DNA of 64,000 nt from Symbiodinium kawagutii. Lineage: Eukaryota; Sar; Dinophyceae; Suessiales; Symbiodiniaceae. A program made the translations under genes and the position numbers. Below, piece by piece: positions 39,260 to 52,336 of this stretch. The stretch covers positions 1,506-65,505 of the forward strand of contig VSDK01012749.1 of assembly GCA_009767595.1 (NCBI GenBank). Direction: 5' to 3'. Below the pieces are notes generated by a model. The model was given only the letters and a program-made list of their open reading frames with translations. It did no database searches and had not been told where the DNA came from. Numbering within the stretch: the first letter of the stretch is position 1; the number at the start of each line of letters is the position of its first letter.

Positions 39260-40623
39260 ATGTCACACCATGTCACAGCGCTCAAGGACAAGGCACTATG
39301 GACCTCACCAACCGAATGTGCAGGTGGAATGGCCAGGACCTTGGGACGCCAAGAAATGCTTGGAAGGTTATGGCGGTTATGGGATGTGCCTCTAAGGCAG
39401 TGCGAGATCCACTGCAGTTTGCTGGTGTTCAGGCAAGAACTGCTTGGAATCACTAAGCTCGTGAGCAACGGATGGCAGGGGGAGACTCCTAATTTTGGCG
39501 AAGGGGGAAGCTGCACTGACTTTCTGGAAATGATACGAAATGGTTTCATGTCACGTTTCCCATGTGGCATTGCTAGTTCTTTGGACACATATCGGTAGTT
39601 CGTGCATGTCGAGCTGAGCTGAAGGCTGTGCATGAGCTTTCTCGAGGCGTCCTTGTCTCTCAATGTGCCCCCTGTGTCACGCTTGAAGCTCGCGAATCAT
39701 CATGCCTTGGGCCGATGGAAGATACAGTCGTTGCTTCATTGGGGACCTGCTTGGGGACCTGCTTGGGGTGAAGCTGCTGTTGAAGCTGTTGAACCTGGAG
39801 GTGGCTCAGTCTACGGCCAGAGAATACCTGTGACGTTTGGTGGACCATTCACCTGGGCTGGACAGCGATACATCGAGCGAAGTGTCCGCAACGCACTGAG
39901 AAACGGTGGAGGTGAGGTCAAAGGCATGAGACAAACCATGGTTGGCCACAGCTTGCACTAATGCAGTAATGCAGGAGCAAAAATGACAGAATTCATTGAA
40001 CCCCAAATTGAACCCATGGGACATCACAACATTGCTTCCAAGTATGGCAAGCTGCTACTCCGGCAGCTTCCTGCGTTGCTTCCAAGGATTGTCTACATTG
40101 ACCAATGTGATGATCAGTGGAAATGAGGGTGCAGAGACCTCAAGCCCCGATATTTACAGCAATGATCAATGATGATCAACAATGATCAATAAAATGTGAT
40201 GGAATTTGGCTTCTTGTATGGGCACAGGGGGAACTAGTAGCATTGAAGGCCTGGTTCCCTAGTCACACAGACGTGGTGTCCCATCAGTTTTGCGAGGTTG
40301 TGACGAAAGGCTGTCAAATCCTGGTACCTTACTACGACAAACAGGTTCCCTGGCATGAGCGTCGGCCTCGGTCGGATGCAACACGCAACATGCTGTGGCG
40401 ATGCACTCAGCATCCAAAATGCAACATTGGTGACAGGAACCTTCCGCATCCGGGTCATCCAACAGGGGAAGTGAAATGGCTTCCCGTCGCGTCCAGACCC
40501 CAGCCATCACTCGAAAACCTCTTGGAGCTACATAACGCTGTGAAATTTTCTCTGAAGTTGCCGGAGCACTACGCTACATTATCCATCCAAAGCACTTTTT
40601 CCCATCCTTTGCAGCAGTGCTGA
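39260..40623 (+). CDS. Possible multi-exon hypothetical gene
   Basis: Three stretches look coding: about 39400-39598 (CEIHCSLLVFRQELLGITKL ... IRNGFMSRFPCGIASSLDTY), about 39770-39912 (VEPGGGSVYGQRIPVTFGG, TWAGQRYIERSVRNAL, then GT) and 40228-40620 (after GGGCACAG: GELVALKAWFPSHTDVVSHQ, PYYDKQVPWHERRPRSD, MLWRCTQHPKC). The last runs about 130 codons without a stop and is the strongest. Joins between them are not established, so they could be two genes. I do not recognise a family. Confidence 0.38.
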
Positions 40624-41690
40624 CCCTCTACACACAGGCTGTGGCTACTGGTGATGTTCCCCGCCAATTTCTTCAGTTTTTTGGTGGACGAGCTGGCACG
40701 ATTGGCAGTGTGGTTGACAGCCAGCATCTTAGCTCCCTGAGAATAGGGTCGCAGGAGACCAATTGACAGATGCACCATTCCAACTCCAATCAGGACATTT
40801 AGTCATTTCATTTCATCGTTTTTGATGCCAAGCGGCTACCACTGGAACATACTGGAACCAGCTCCACGAACACACAGATGTTTCATGGCCACTGATTCAA
40901 GTATCCACCGCCAAGGTTAGCAAGCAACGCATCCCACTTCTGGTTGGGATCTTGATCATTTAGGCACAAATTTTGCATATGCACGCATATTTATATATTC
41001 ATTCATTCATTCATTCATTCATTCATTCATTTATTTATTTATAACTTTATTTTTTGTTTTTTATCACTATATACATACATAAATAGATAAATGAATAAAT
41101 ATATACATATATATATATATACATATCTATTCTGTATACTAAGCCGGGGTTTGTGCAGCAAACCTCCAAGGTGCCCGCTGACCGCGGGAAGTTAAAAGGC
41201 TTCATGTACGACTGGTTCACACTTCTGGGAGGCCTGAGCAGTTGTTTCTCAGCGGATGGGTAGCCAAGATTGAACATATTTCAATATTTCCATTGGTTTC
41301 CATAGGTTTCTATCGGTTTCCCCGATATATCCCGATATATAAATCTCAAACAGATGCCACTCCATCACTGTTTACCAGGCATTTTCCAGTCCTGTGAGGT
41401 TTCGAAGTGATTCCATATGATGCCCGAAGCTTAGCGCAGTGCAACGGATCCCAGCTACGACGCCTCGACCGAAGTGCCCAAGGTGCGACCGCACTTCATG
41501 GGCTCAGAACACATTGCTGAGCCACGGTTCCTCATTCGAGAGCGGGATGCTTGGAAGTGGATGGGAAGTGGTCCTTGCAATTTCATGATTTTCATTACAG
41601 CTCATTATTTTGAGATATGTTGAGGGGAGCTGATGCCACTGTGCCCTTGGTTGGAAGCTGTTGTCATTTTCATATGCCGTTTGAATCCAT
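40624..41690. other. Non-coding with (ATTC)n and (AT)n
   Basis: (ATTC)8 at about 40998-41030 followed by TTTATTTATTTATA; (AT)n at 41106-41120. No exon supported. Confidence 0.6.
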
Positions 41691-43316
41691 TTGACGCATG
41701 AGAAAATCAGCCCCTGCAATCTGGTGGAACATGGCGCTCATGTCAATGCTCCTTCCCAAACAGCTGCTGCACCAGCTGATGGGGTGACGCGTGGTTTTGA
41801 AGTTTCCCTGTCTCTTGTTCCATTCGTTTTGTTTGTCCTTGTCTCGCTTCCTTCTTTTTCAGAGGGAACATTGAATGCTTGGCGAGCAATTTGTGCCGCG
41901 CTGATTCCCAGTGTCTAACTACTTTTGTCCCGGTTGTCTACCATTTGTCTTCCATTGTCTTCCTTTCTTTCCATTCTTCTTTCTCCACTAAAGATCCTAT
42001 TCCACCAATGATTTTCCGTCTTCACACCTTCGCAGCCGCTTGTCCATCACGTGCCGCTCCTTTGGCTCAACTGTTCTTTCTTCAGTGAAGAGGGTCTGTT
42101 CATCATTTCCCCAATTCACTACTCGCTCCCACTTGTCTCCATTTGCTTCTCTTTGTGTCTCTTCTTCCTTCCCCAGCCAAAAAATATTTGTCCACATTGA
42201 TTTAAAACTTCTCTCCCACTTGTCGCCCGCTTGTCTTGCACCTTTCTCCCTTTGTCCCTGCTGCTCTCCTCATTGTTTACAATGACTGCATGATATTGCA
42301 TGTGTGTGTCTCACTTTCTGCTCGATCCTCAGTGCGATTCCCCAAACAGTTACCTCCTGGTAGGGTTCAATTCTCGCAGAAAAACGGATTTGGTTCCATC
42401 CTGATTTTTGCTCCAAGATGTTGTCCTCCGTTTCTCCCCTTTCCTTTCTGCCCAAAAACGCTGCCAGTTCCAAGTCGATTCTTTGCCTCTCTGTCGCTTG
42501 CCCCTCCTGTTTGTCTTCCCTTTGTCCCAAATTTGTCCCCTTCGCTTAGCTTGCCGCCTCTCTGACTCGCCCAGGCCGAAGGGTCCTTGAGGTTCCACGT
42601 TCGCCCATCCGACCCATCCGCTCTCTTGCCAGGCCAGGTATCCAGGCGTTACCGATAAATTCTCTGCCTCCATAGCCTGTCTCGCAAGGGTTTCCCTGTG
42701 CACAGGGAGTGGCTTAGCAATTTTGATTCTCCACCTCAAGACCTTGTCTCTTTTCAAAATTATCTGTGCAAACGGTCTCCCATCTGTGCTACTGGCATTT
42801 GTGGCGAGTAGTGTTGCGTTTTCCTTCTTCAAGCGCTTGTCCCTCCACTAGTTTCCCTCCTTCGGTGGCCTGCAGCGACCCGGTTCCAAAGTTTCGGAAG
42901 GGCTCGTGCAACACCAATAGGACTGAAAATCATGCGCCGGTCACCCCCTTCACTCTCTCCTGTCAGAGCATTGCCATTCGGGGTTGATGCTTTTGTAATT
43001 TCGGTCATGGGACAAGATGTGAGGCAGCTTACAGATCCATGCCGCTTTTTTTGCTGAGGCTCCACATGGTTGACTGGCATGCCAGATCCCCAAATTGACG
43101 AAAATATTGCATCTTTGGACCGTTGTGGATCTTGGGTGGGTGTGGAATTTTGCCCCTTCTCATTCCTTCTGGATCTTCTTGTGCTAAGGATGCACCTGGG
43201 TCAGTGAAACGGGAGGATGTGTTTCTCCTGCCACCCCGCTGGGCGCTGCAGAATTTGCCTTGAGCTTGGTGCCAGAGAGATTCCGGACACCATTCTCCAA
43301 GATACCTTGATGAATC
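41691..43316. other. Pyrimidine-rich region without supported gene
   Basis: From about 41800 to 42580 the + strand is C/T-rich (TTCTTTCC, CTTTCTCC patterns). Frames here are Ser/Phe/Pro or, on the minus strand, Glu/Lys/Arg-rich and unconvincing. A short VEHGAHVNAPS (near 41718) resembles an ankyrin repeat end but has no partner repeat. Confidence 0.4.
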
Positions 43317-43319
43317 CCG

Positions 43320-43392
<73 letters not shown>

Positions 43393-43490
43393 GCTGGTGT
43401 TGTTGTTGNNNNNNNNNNNNNNNNNNNNNNNNNNNNNNNNNNNNNNNNNNNNNNNNNNNNNNNNNNNNNNNNNNNNGTTGTTGTTGCTGG

Positions 43491-43545
<55 letters not shown>

Positions 43546-43560
43546 CCTGTTGCTGTTGCT
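43317..43560. repeat. (TTG)n microsatellite with sequencing gap
   Basis: (TTG)n from about 43320 to 43408 and from 43477 to about 43545, with 68 N between (43409-43476). Matching TTGCTGGTGTTG interruptions on both sides of the gap suggest the gap may have duplicated or collapsed sequence. The poly-Leu frame is not a gene. Confidence 0.98.
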
Positions 43561-44854
43561 ATTGCTTTTGCTGTTGCTGCTTTGAATTTGATTTCAACTG
43601 GTTTTTGATACGTTGTGTTTCCCCTTGGAACCCCCTGCGCGTTGTTTCTTGCTTTCTGCTTGAGGCGCCAGCTGGCAGTGGGTCAAGCCCTGGGACGTCG
43701 AGATGAGCGAAGCGCAGGACGTCAAGGCCTGGCCCCAGTGTAAAAAAGGGATGGAAGGGAACATTGTGAAGATTTGTGAAGTGTGAGCAAGTGAAGAGTC
43801 TACATGAAGTTGGTTTTTTTCATCGGTGATTTCTTGTGATTTCAAATATTTGATTATTTGACCCTTCAGTTCCCGGGTTTCCAAACAGCTCCGCATAGCT
43901 TGGCATAGCTCAGGAAATCAGACGCTGCTTTGGATCCAGCGGGCAACAGCCATGCCCTGAAACGAGGACGTCCCATGGCACTGCGAGGGTGATGCCTTGG
44001 TCCAAGGCAACGACTCGAAGAGTCGCCAACGAAGAGTCGCTGTTGTCTGCCATGATGGCAGAGATGGGCAAAGGCCACATGGGTCACCTGGGTATGGTCG
44101 GGTGGCATGTGGGCACACCGGAGAGCAATCTGGTTTCACCTGTGGTGTGGTGGCATGTGGCTCTACTATGTTCTACTTGGATAGCGTGGCCACCAGGCTG
44201 GCAGCTGAAGATCTTTTCAGACGTGCCACCGCATGAAGCTCAGCTTGCGGCGTCAGCTCGGGCAGACAAGCGATGACCAGTGAAACATGGAACTGTGCGC
44301 CCCCAAGAGCAGATTCTCACAATCAAAACACAAGAATTTAAAGAGTCTGTGAAATTAGTTATGTCTAACGCTCACCTCACAAGAGCAAGAATTCTTACAG
44401 ATTACAACTCTGGGCACCCATGGGCAGAGAAAAAAAAAACTCTGGGCACACATGACAAAGTTTCGACACCTGGCCAGATATTCATCCAAGACCGCCGGGA
44501 TCGTTGAATGAATCTCCGAATCCCGCACGACCTGAAGATTCTTTGGTTTCACCATGTTTCACCGATGCCTCGCAGTAGCGCATTTTCACGCGTTGCCGCA
44601 CCCTTACCTTGCAGGGCCCATCATCTTCTCCTACAAGCCTCGGTCGTCATTCACCATCCTCCATCGAGAGCGGTCACCATAATCCATCACCAGCCGTCAT
44701 CCATCAGCACCCACTGTGATCCATCATCGTCCATCATCATCGTGTGCCCTCATATTTCATCATGATCAGCACTGTCAGCATCATCCATGATCATGTACCA
44801 TCATCCAGCATCCAGCACTGTTTGGCATTTCCTCAACATGGCCTATCTTAATAC
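43561..44854 (+). other. Weak exons near 43989-44276; rest non-coding
   Basis: A frame (VVACGSTMFYLDSVATRLAA, then EDLFRRATA and TGA at 44237) and a second overlapping one look protein-like around 44130-44270. No family recognised. The rest shows nothing. Confidence 0.28.
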
Positions 44855-44986
44855 ATCATGTCACAATCACCATCACCATCACCATCACCTCACCATCACC
44901 TCACCATCACCATCACCATCACCTCACCATCGTCCTCACCATCGTCATCACCATCGTCATCATCATTGTCATCATCACCGTCTTGA
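44855..44986. repeat. CACCATCA/CATCGT compound repeat
   Basis: Imperfect array of CATCAC, TCACCATC and CATCGTCATC units. Confidence 0.9.
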
Positions 44987-46935
44987 ACAGGCAAAGTTGT
45001 TGTGGTTTACCTGCTCCTCACAATTCTTCTCGACACCCAACGCCTGCTGGTTTTCTCCTCCACAGGTCTCAGGTGTGGAGCCAGTAATGTGCGCAGGTAG
45101 GCGTATGTGTTTGTGCCTACCAAGCTGTAGGTAGTGCACGCAGTATATCACTGTATCTAATTTAGGCAACGCAAATGTGCGTTGATGTGTTTGTAAGCGA
45201 ATTTGTGTTTCTAACATGGTGCAACCTAAACAAGGCACGAGGCTGGTGAGGCTTTCGTCCATTGGTGTAGTGGATGAAGTGCTTTCGTCTTGATGGAGTG
45301 CTCCCATTGTTAAAGGTGCCGGTGGCACTTGCACAAGGGCAGCGCCAGGGAATGTTGCGACGCCGACCTCTACGCTTGGAAAGCGTTGGGAAGCAGATGG
45401 CTAGAGGAAAGGCAGATAGAACAACAGAAACAGATAGCTAAATAAAGGAGAGAGAGAGAGAGAGCTAAATAGAATTAAAGAAAGAGCAGCAAGTCGAGGT
45501 TGGAAACGCAATGGAAACGCAAACGCCCAAAAACGCATGCACATCATGCACCTGTAAATGCAGTGTGTGGTGCTACATAGTGGAACCATGCTTCATAGAT
45601 GCTAATGCTTGCAATGAGATAGTGTCGAGCAGCAAGATGTAACAACTGTTCATTGATCAAACTTATTGTCACGAAATGCCATGCTGTGTCATGTGCTGTG
45701 ACGTGCTGCCCTAATGTAGTGCTGCAGCCATGCGCGCAGACACAATGGGATGCTATGGGATGTGTGCTGTTCAGTCACTGATTCCCTGGGACCCAAGGCC
45801 CACTGCGCGGGATGCCTTGCAGCTGTTCCGTTCGGCAGACCTCGTGGTGGGTTTGTACCATGGCAGCAGCTCTGGCTCTCGGAAGATTTGAAGCCTTTGA
45901 GTTCCAAGGCATGGATCCGGGCAGGCCAATGTGGTGCCCCTTCCTCAGGTACCGAGCTGCAAAAACTGCAGACATGGGATGACATGGGGCGAAGATGGGG
46001 CAAGATGGGCTCAGGTTTTGCAGACCTGGCACTGGCATCGTGGACATCAATTTGTGGGGCACTTGAAAAGAATTCTAGGACCAAATGGGACATCATAGGA
46101 CCAGTTGGGATGCTGAAGTCACTGCGGCCATTGCAGTGACGATTCCAACAGACGGTGGTACACCTTCGTTGTTTGGTTGTAGCAGCGTGTTCGGCCAAGG
46201 CCAGAGCCTCACTCGCAGTACACAGCACACAACAGTGCACACCTCAGAGACTGAAAACTGTTTGGCATTTGAACTTCACCCATTTCTATAGAGTCAAGAA
46301 GGCAAGCGTCCGTAAAGACCAAGAAAGTTAAACAAATCAAGGCAAGAAAGATGACTCAGCCAAGCCCTCGAAAAAAGAAAAACATGCGAATCAAAAACGG
46401 GCCAAATCAAACAAAATCACAAGAAAAATTGGGCTGTCTATGAGTCCGAATGCCAACCCTGGCGTGCACATCTCGGTCATTCTGCAATCAGCAGGCAGCT
46501 GACCAGCTGCATCTTTGTTGTCGTGTGTATGTGTTGGGTTTGTTTATGAAGCGCATGATCACTGTAGTGCATTCCGTGGCCCTTGGGGGGTTGGAACACA
46601 AGCAGTGTTGTGGGAATGTTAGTGCCGATCCGTTTGATTACGCAAAAATGGATGCGCTGTATGCATGTGCAATACTTCCATAGCTGCAGATGCGTGTATA
46701 TGCGGCATATGCAGGCGCAGTATATCGTAGCACATAGTCGTATATCACATCATATACGTGTTTGGCATTGTCTTGCAATCTTTTGCATCTTGTATCCATC
46801 AGTATGTTCGTGTGTGTGTGTGTGTGTGTGCATGCTGCATGTTTCACTTATTCCTCGCATTAATATGCAAATACTGTTGTCACGTGCTGTTGTTTCAGAC
46901 CTTATTCAATTCAACTCTGAAGTTCTGAAACTCTT
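44987..46935. other. No well-supported gene
   Basis: Open frames exist on both strands at 45689-46240 (129 codons + and 183 codons -), with neither clearly coding. (GA)n near 45450-45465 and (GT)n at 46808-46830. An A-rich stretch lies at 46310-46430. Confidence 0.35.
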
Positions 46936-47515
46936 GGCATTACAAGGCTTCGCATTGGGTTTCAAGTACAGACTGGCGCCTCGGCTTTTTCTGACCAGAG
47001 GCACAACAACATGTCGTGTTGCCAGTTGCGCGTGCATTTGATGTGGGTTGATGTGCCCTGCAGGGGGCAGCATTGATCCTCAGGATCCTCCAACGAAACA
47101 CGGCAACTGCATTCGCATTGCATTTGCATGTCCAAGGTGATGCTTCGAGGTGTTGGATTGCACCAATCTGTCAACATCACCGTACCCGTTCACGAAATCC
47201 TGGAAGCTCTTAGGACCTCAATGACCTCAATGCTTAGCGGTCAAACTTTAGTTGCAAAGCTTCGGCATTCTGATCCTTCTATCAGGAGTTTGAAGCAGTG
47301 AAGTCAGATGCCGAGAAAAATCGATTGGGAAAGTGTGAGACTTCCATCATTTCCCCCGACTTGTGACACAGTTGTCGTGCAGGTTGAAAGCGGAGATCGC
47401 CCAAAATTTGCGAAGCCAGCTCAGTGAAGAGAGCAACAGGGAAGTGCCATGAGCCGTTCGTTCCTCTACGAACAGCTGCGCTTGCAGCGGGAAGGAGAGA
47501 GAGAGGGAGAGAGAC
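46936..47515 (+). repeat. Upstream block copy A (duplicated 5' flank)
   Basis: About 580 bp nearly identical to 59411-59997. The first ~350 bp differ at only a few bases, the rest at roughly one base in ten by eye. It ends in a (GA)n run. A first exon with an MG..CC start follows in both copies, so it probably holds promoter and 5' leader of the tandem genes. A 72-codon frame on the minus strand is kept in both. Confidence 0.9.
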
Positions 47516-47652
47516 AAAATTATGGGCAAACAACACAAGACACGCTGTGAGAGGTGTGCAGTTGCAGTGTCCACTCTTGCAGCCATTTTCAGACCGCACT
47601 TCGGCAAACGGTTTTTCAGAGACAACTAGATTCACAGAACATACGGAAGCCA

Positions 47653-50600
47653 TGGGGGCTTGCTGTAGCGATGCTGGAACGGTTGTGTCTGACAGATCTG
47701 GCAGTGCAACTTGGACCTTGATGCCTTTGTATCCCTACACCCTTAACCAATTTTAACATATCTCAACGGTGCTTTGCGACGCCAGAAATGCAAGCTATAA
47801 GTCATGGAGTTCCAAAACTTGAAAATTGAAAATCTAGGAAATCCAAAATCTAGGAATTATAAAATGAGTAGAAATTGATTTTTGGAACCTGGCTGGAATC
47901 TGATGTCTTAAATCCAGACAAGGAGCTTGAAGAAATATATGCTACATTCTTGAGGTCGGCCCCCCCTGCCCCCTCTAAGCAGTAGCGATGTCCCTTCCAG
48001 AAAAGTTCAAACCTATACTGAAAGCTTCTCATTTCAATTTCTCGGGTTGCTCAATGCGGATTGGCAACAGCAAAATGTGACAGAAAGGTGTCTACAAACC
48101 TAGCCCCGCACAAGTCAAGCACACAGGTTTCCCATAGGAAATATTTTTGCAGAACTCCACCGGAGAGGCATACAGAGTGAGACGAGGAAAGAACATAAAC
48201 ATCAAATTCTGCAGTGGCTCAAGCACTTAGGAGGGGCCCTCGTATTTGCGTAGCGCGTCCCCAGCAACTGACGGCGTGCTTCTCTCAGTTACTTTTCTAT
48301 CCTCGTAACCTGATGTCGCTGACGTTTGCTTTGGCATGTCTGGCCCTGTTGTCAATGGCGGCCAGCCAGGTTTGTGAGGACTCTGCGAAAGATGTATCCG
48401 AGGATGACCTGGCACTCTCCTTGCGACAGCTTCGCGGGGTGAAGGCAACGCAGCCATGGTCTTTTCTGAAGCCAGACCCAGAGCTGCTGGTGTGGGATAG
48501 GAAGATCAACGCCTCCTGGAATACCACCAAGGATGCGGTGAACGTCACCATTTACGACGGCTGGTTGAAGGTTCCTCTGGTCCACGACCCTGCACTCATG
48601 GACTACGAGGTTCCACCCTTCGTATGTTTGCGAGTTCGTGGCATAGCAGCAATCCGACAACCTGCGAAGAACGGCCCCCTACTGGTGCACTGCGGGGGCC
48701 CCGGCAGCGGCCGAAGCTGTGGAATGATGATGAGCCAACGGAATTTTGACATCGATGGTGCGCATTCGATCAATTCAGATTTTGACATTTTATCCATCGA
48801 CCAAAGAGGTGTGAATGTCTCCAAACAGGGTAAAGTTCCATCGTGCCCCTTCAAAGAGGCCGGAAAAGCAGCGAAACCGTTTCCCACGATGTACTGCAAC
48901 GAAATGAAGAAATTGATGGGGAGGCCCAAGAAGTTAATGAAGATGCTAGCACCTGACTCTAATTCTTCGGTAGCTGCCTTCAGCACCTACGTGAAACCTA
49001 TGTGGGAGGCTGGAGGTCTTACCTTCGCTGACATGGCTCCCTACAACGAAAGCTTCATTCGATGGTACTATCGCATGATTAAGCTGGAGCATTCACTCTG
49101 CTTCCAAGCCAAGCGCTATCAGCTCAAGGCACCCAACGGCCGAAACTACAACGCCCTGCTCTTCGGCGGTACAGTTGACTTGGCCCATGATTTGGACCTT
49201 TTCCGTCGGGCCATTGGTGCTGAACAACTGTCGCTGTATGGTTTTTCCTACGGGACCACTGTGGCTTCCGTCTACGCTTCAATTTTCCCAAGCAAGACCT
49301 ACCGCTTGGTAATGGACGGCGAGGTGAATCCTACGCCCGACGTGACTTCCCGAGCGGATAGCTTTACTCATGGCATTGAGTCTGTGTGGGATGGCCTGGT
49401 CAAGGACTGTGGGCTAAGCTTGGTTCGGAACACCTCACACGATGAAATTTGCCCAGCTGCACCTGCCGCAGCCATCAAGACAAAGAAGGTGCTTGAGGGC
49501 CCCAACAAATATCAAGCTGCCATTTTACTCACGCTCATTCAGGCCAGTGTCTTCCAATACACCGAAATTTTTGGGCCTGGGACCATGGCTTGCGTCCAGC
49601 AGTTCTACTCTGAAAGACAGGCCGTCGGTTGCAGCGAGAGCCTGGCCTTCCTGGACAAGCTCAACTCTGGCGATGCCAACCAGTCCGAGGCAGAGGAATC
49701 AGATCATTTTGCGATCGGCATCCAGGCGATGGTCATGGGCACTGACACTGCAGGTCGCCTGAATGAGGAAGAAGTCATCACCTGGTGGAAGCGGAGCAAA
49801 GAAATCGCCCCAATTGGTGTCACCTGGGCAACCCTGTGGATGGGTTTATTGAGTACCTGGCCCGCCTATGCACGGCCAGTGCCGCCTGTGGGAGATCCCA
49901 ATCTGCGGCCGGTGATCATTGGCAACCTCCATGATCCCAACACCGCCTATGATAACGCACAGAAGATGAAGAAAGTCTTCCCAGAAGGTTATTTGGTCAC
50001 TTGGCAGGGCTACGGCCATTGCTTGAATGTCCACAAGTATGAACACGCGACCGCCCTGTTGAAGAAATACGATGCCGCCAAGCAGAACCATGAGCTGCCT
50101 TCATACACAAATGGTGTTGCAAAATATGCGTGCATGTCGAAGATCCTTTCATATCTTAACACGGGCAAGGGTATCGAAGATGGCCATACGTGTTTGCTGC
50201 CTGAACCTGTGCCTCTGGGCACGGCCGCCATTCCAGCGTCAGTTATGGGAGGTGGTGACGGTGACAATGGTGATGACGCTGGTGACGATGGTGGCGGTGG
50301 AGGGAAACTGTTCAGAATCAGAGTTGGACCCTGACACAGCCAAGAAGACGCCATGACCAAACAACGGTGGAAAAAACAAAAACGGGCTTGAGATTAGGTG
50401 AAATTAAGATATGTTTGTTTTTTACTATTAATAATTAGTAATATATTATAACATATATTACATATTACGAATGAATGATAGATAAGAGATTAAATCTGAC
50501 ATTAGCCCCACATGGGAAAGCTGCAACTCCGTGGTGCCAGGTGGTTCAAACAATTGAAACCTCACCTGCTTATTGCATCTCATTGCCCATCCGACCAGCC

Positions 50601-52287
50601 AAGGGTTGTCCATGACCATTGCTAAGCCATGCTAAGCCTACGTTCAACATGGTGTGCCGTCCGGTTCTGATCCCACACCATCCACACTGGGCTTTGGAAA
50701 GCACAGTGTTTCCTCAGGATCGCACAGACACCCTAAGGTGGTCACCTTTTTGCTCCACTTTTCTCTTCTCTTTTCCTCTCTCATAGCAACTCCAAAGTGC
50801 AAACATATCTCTCTCCCGTGCGAGCAAAAAGGATATCTCAACATCTCAACATATCTCAACTCCCGTGCGGTGTCAACAAAATCAGAGATGAACAGATATC
50901 AAAGGCCTCACGCCACAGAGGTGGGCATGAAAGGAGGCATCCCATATTTGTTTGTCTCAAGAGGCAACACTGCCAGTCAAGTAATGATTGTTTCAATACT
51001 CCCTGGTTGAGCATGTCAACGAGATATCCAGTTGCTTCAGAAGTGATCCTTTGACATTTGTTCGACATCCTTTCAAAAAACCTCTCATTCAGATTCATTC
51101 AGGGGTTTCAGGTTGGCAAGTAATGGCTGGCTTTTTACAAGTGCTACCTTGAAAAACTGAAATGGAAATCTGAAACAGCGGAAGCATGCCAAAGACGGGA
51201 AAATTTGCGTGGTATGCGCCAGCTTCCAACCTGATGGTTTGATCGCTCATGCAGTCCAGATCAATCTCTGAAAAGACGGGGTCCGTGGAGTGTGAGAGGC
51301 ATAATTACACCAGGTTCATATACGAATTTTAAGGATTTCCAATGCACGTTCGTGAGTTCTCCACGTTCATGAGGAAGCCATTTTCAAGAAGTACGACACC
51401 AACGGAAATGGTCAGCTGGAAACCTCTGAGCATCTTGGCGTGTGAACTGCTACCCTTCAGGGTGCCGACCGGACATTCCGTGACCAAAGATTCAGCTGGA
51501 GCTCAGGTTGGAACTTTTCCTGAAGGATGCTTTCCCAGGTGTGAATCACTGTGATTTGTGTCCCCGCTTGTGGGGATTCCCTCATGTTCCCCTGGGTTTT
51601 CTTTGACAGGAAAGGAACTAACAAGTGAGCAGCTGGACAACCTCATGAAAGAGTTCGACGCTGACAAAAATGGAACCATCGGCTTGAACGAGCTTCATGC
51701 GTTCTTGCGATTCTACGATTCGTCAACGAAAACTATTCGTAGAAAGACCGTGTCTCGGCGATCATGGGTGTCACCAAGGCACTCCGATAGTAACTGGCGA
51801 CCAGCTTGCAAGCCCGGCACCCATAGTGTCTAGACATACCAAGGTGGCTTCTCAAGGTCCACACACCGGTTTGCCAGCATCTTCAGACATTCATTATGAA
51901 CCCTAGTCATTGAATGTCCTTGACATTCGTTGGCCATATCAAAACCCATCATTGAACATGTCACTTTCCACCGATATGGAAAAGAACATGCGACCGCTTC
52001 AGCTTGGGGAGAAAATGTCGACATGTAAAAAAGGACCACCAGTGACAGCTCGAGTGAAAGTCACCGCTGACGAAGTGACTTTAGTCACAGCATGTCACAG
52101 CTATCCATGCAAACAAACAACCAGCACATACAAATTCAATGGCTACTGGATGATTTTTCCAGTAGCTGCGGGGATCCTTGCTTCGGACTACTTCCAAGCT
52201 TTCCCGGGTCAGAATTTCCCTTAAGGGCTGCTGGCTTCCGTTCCCCCTTCTCAGGTCATCATAATCCGAGTCATCATTGTTGTAGTC

Positions 52288-52336
<49 letters not shown>

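Noticed and set aside
41691..41780. Ankyrin-like VEHGAHVNA
   Set aside because: A single partial match without the helix-turn-helix part or neighbouring repeats.
43217..43585. 122-codon Leu-rich frame
   Set aside because: Poly-Leu comes from (TTG)n and spans a 68-N gap.
45689..46240. 183-codon minus-strand frame
   Set aside because: A 129-codon + frame overlaps it; neither has motifs or splice-like edges that decide the matter.
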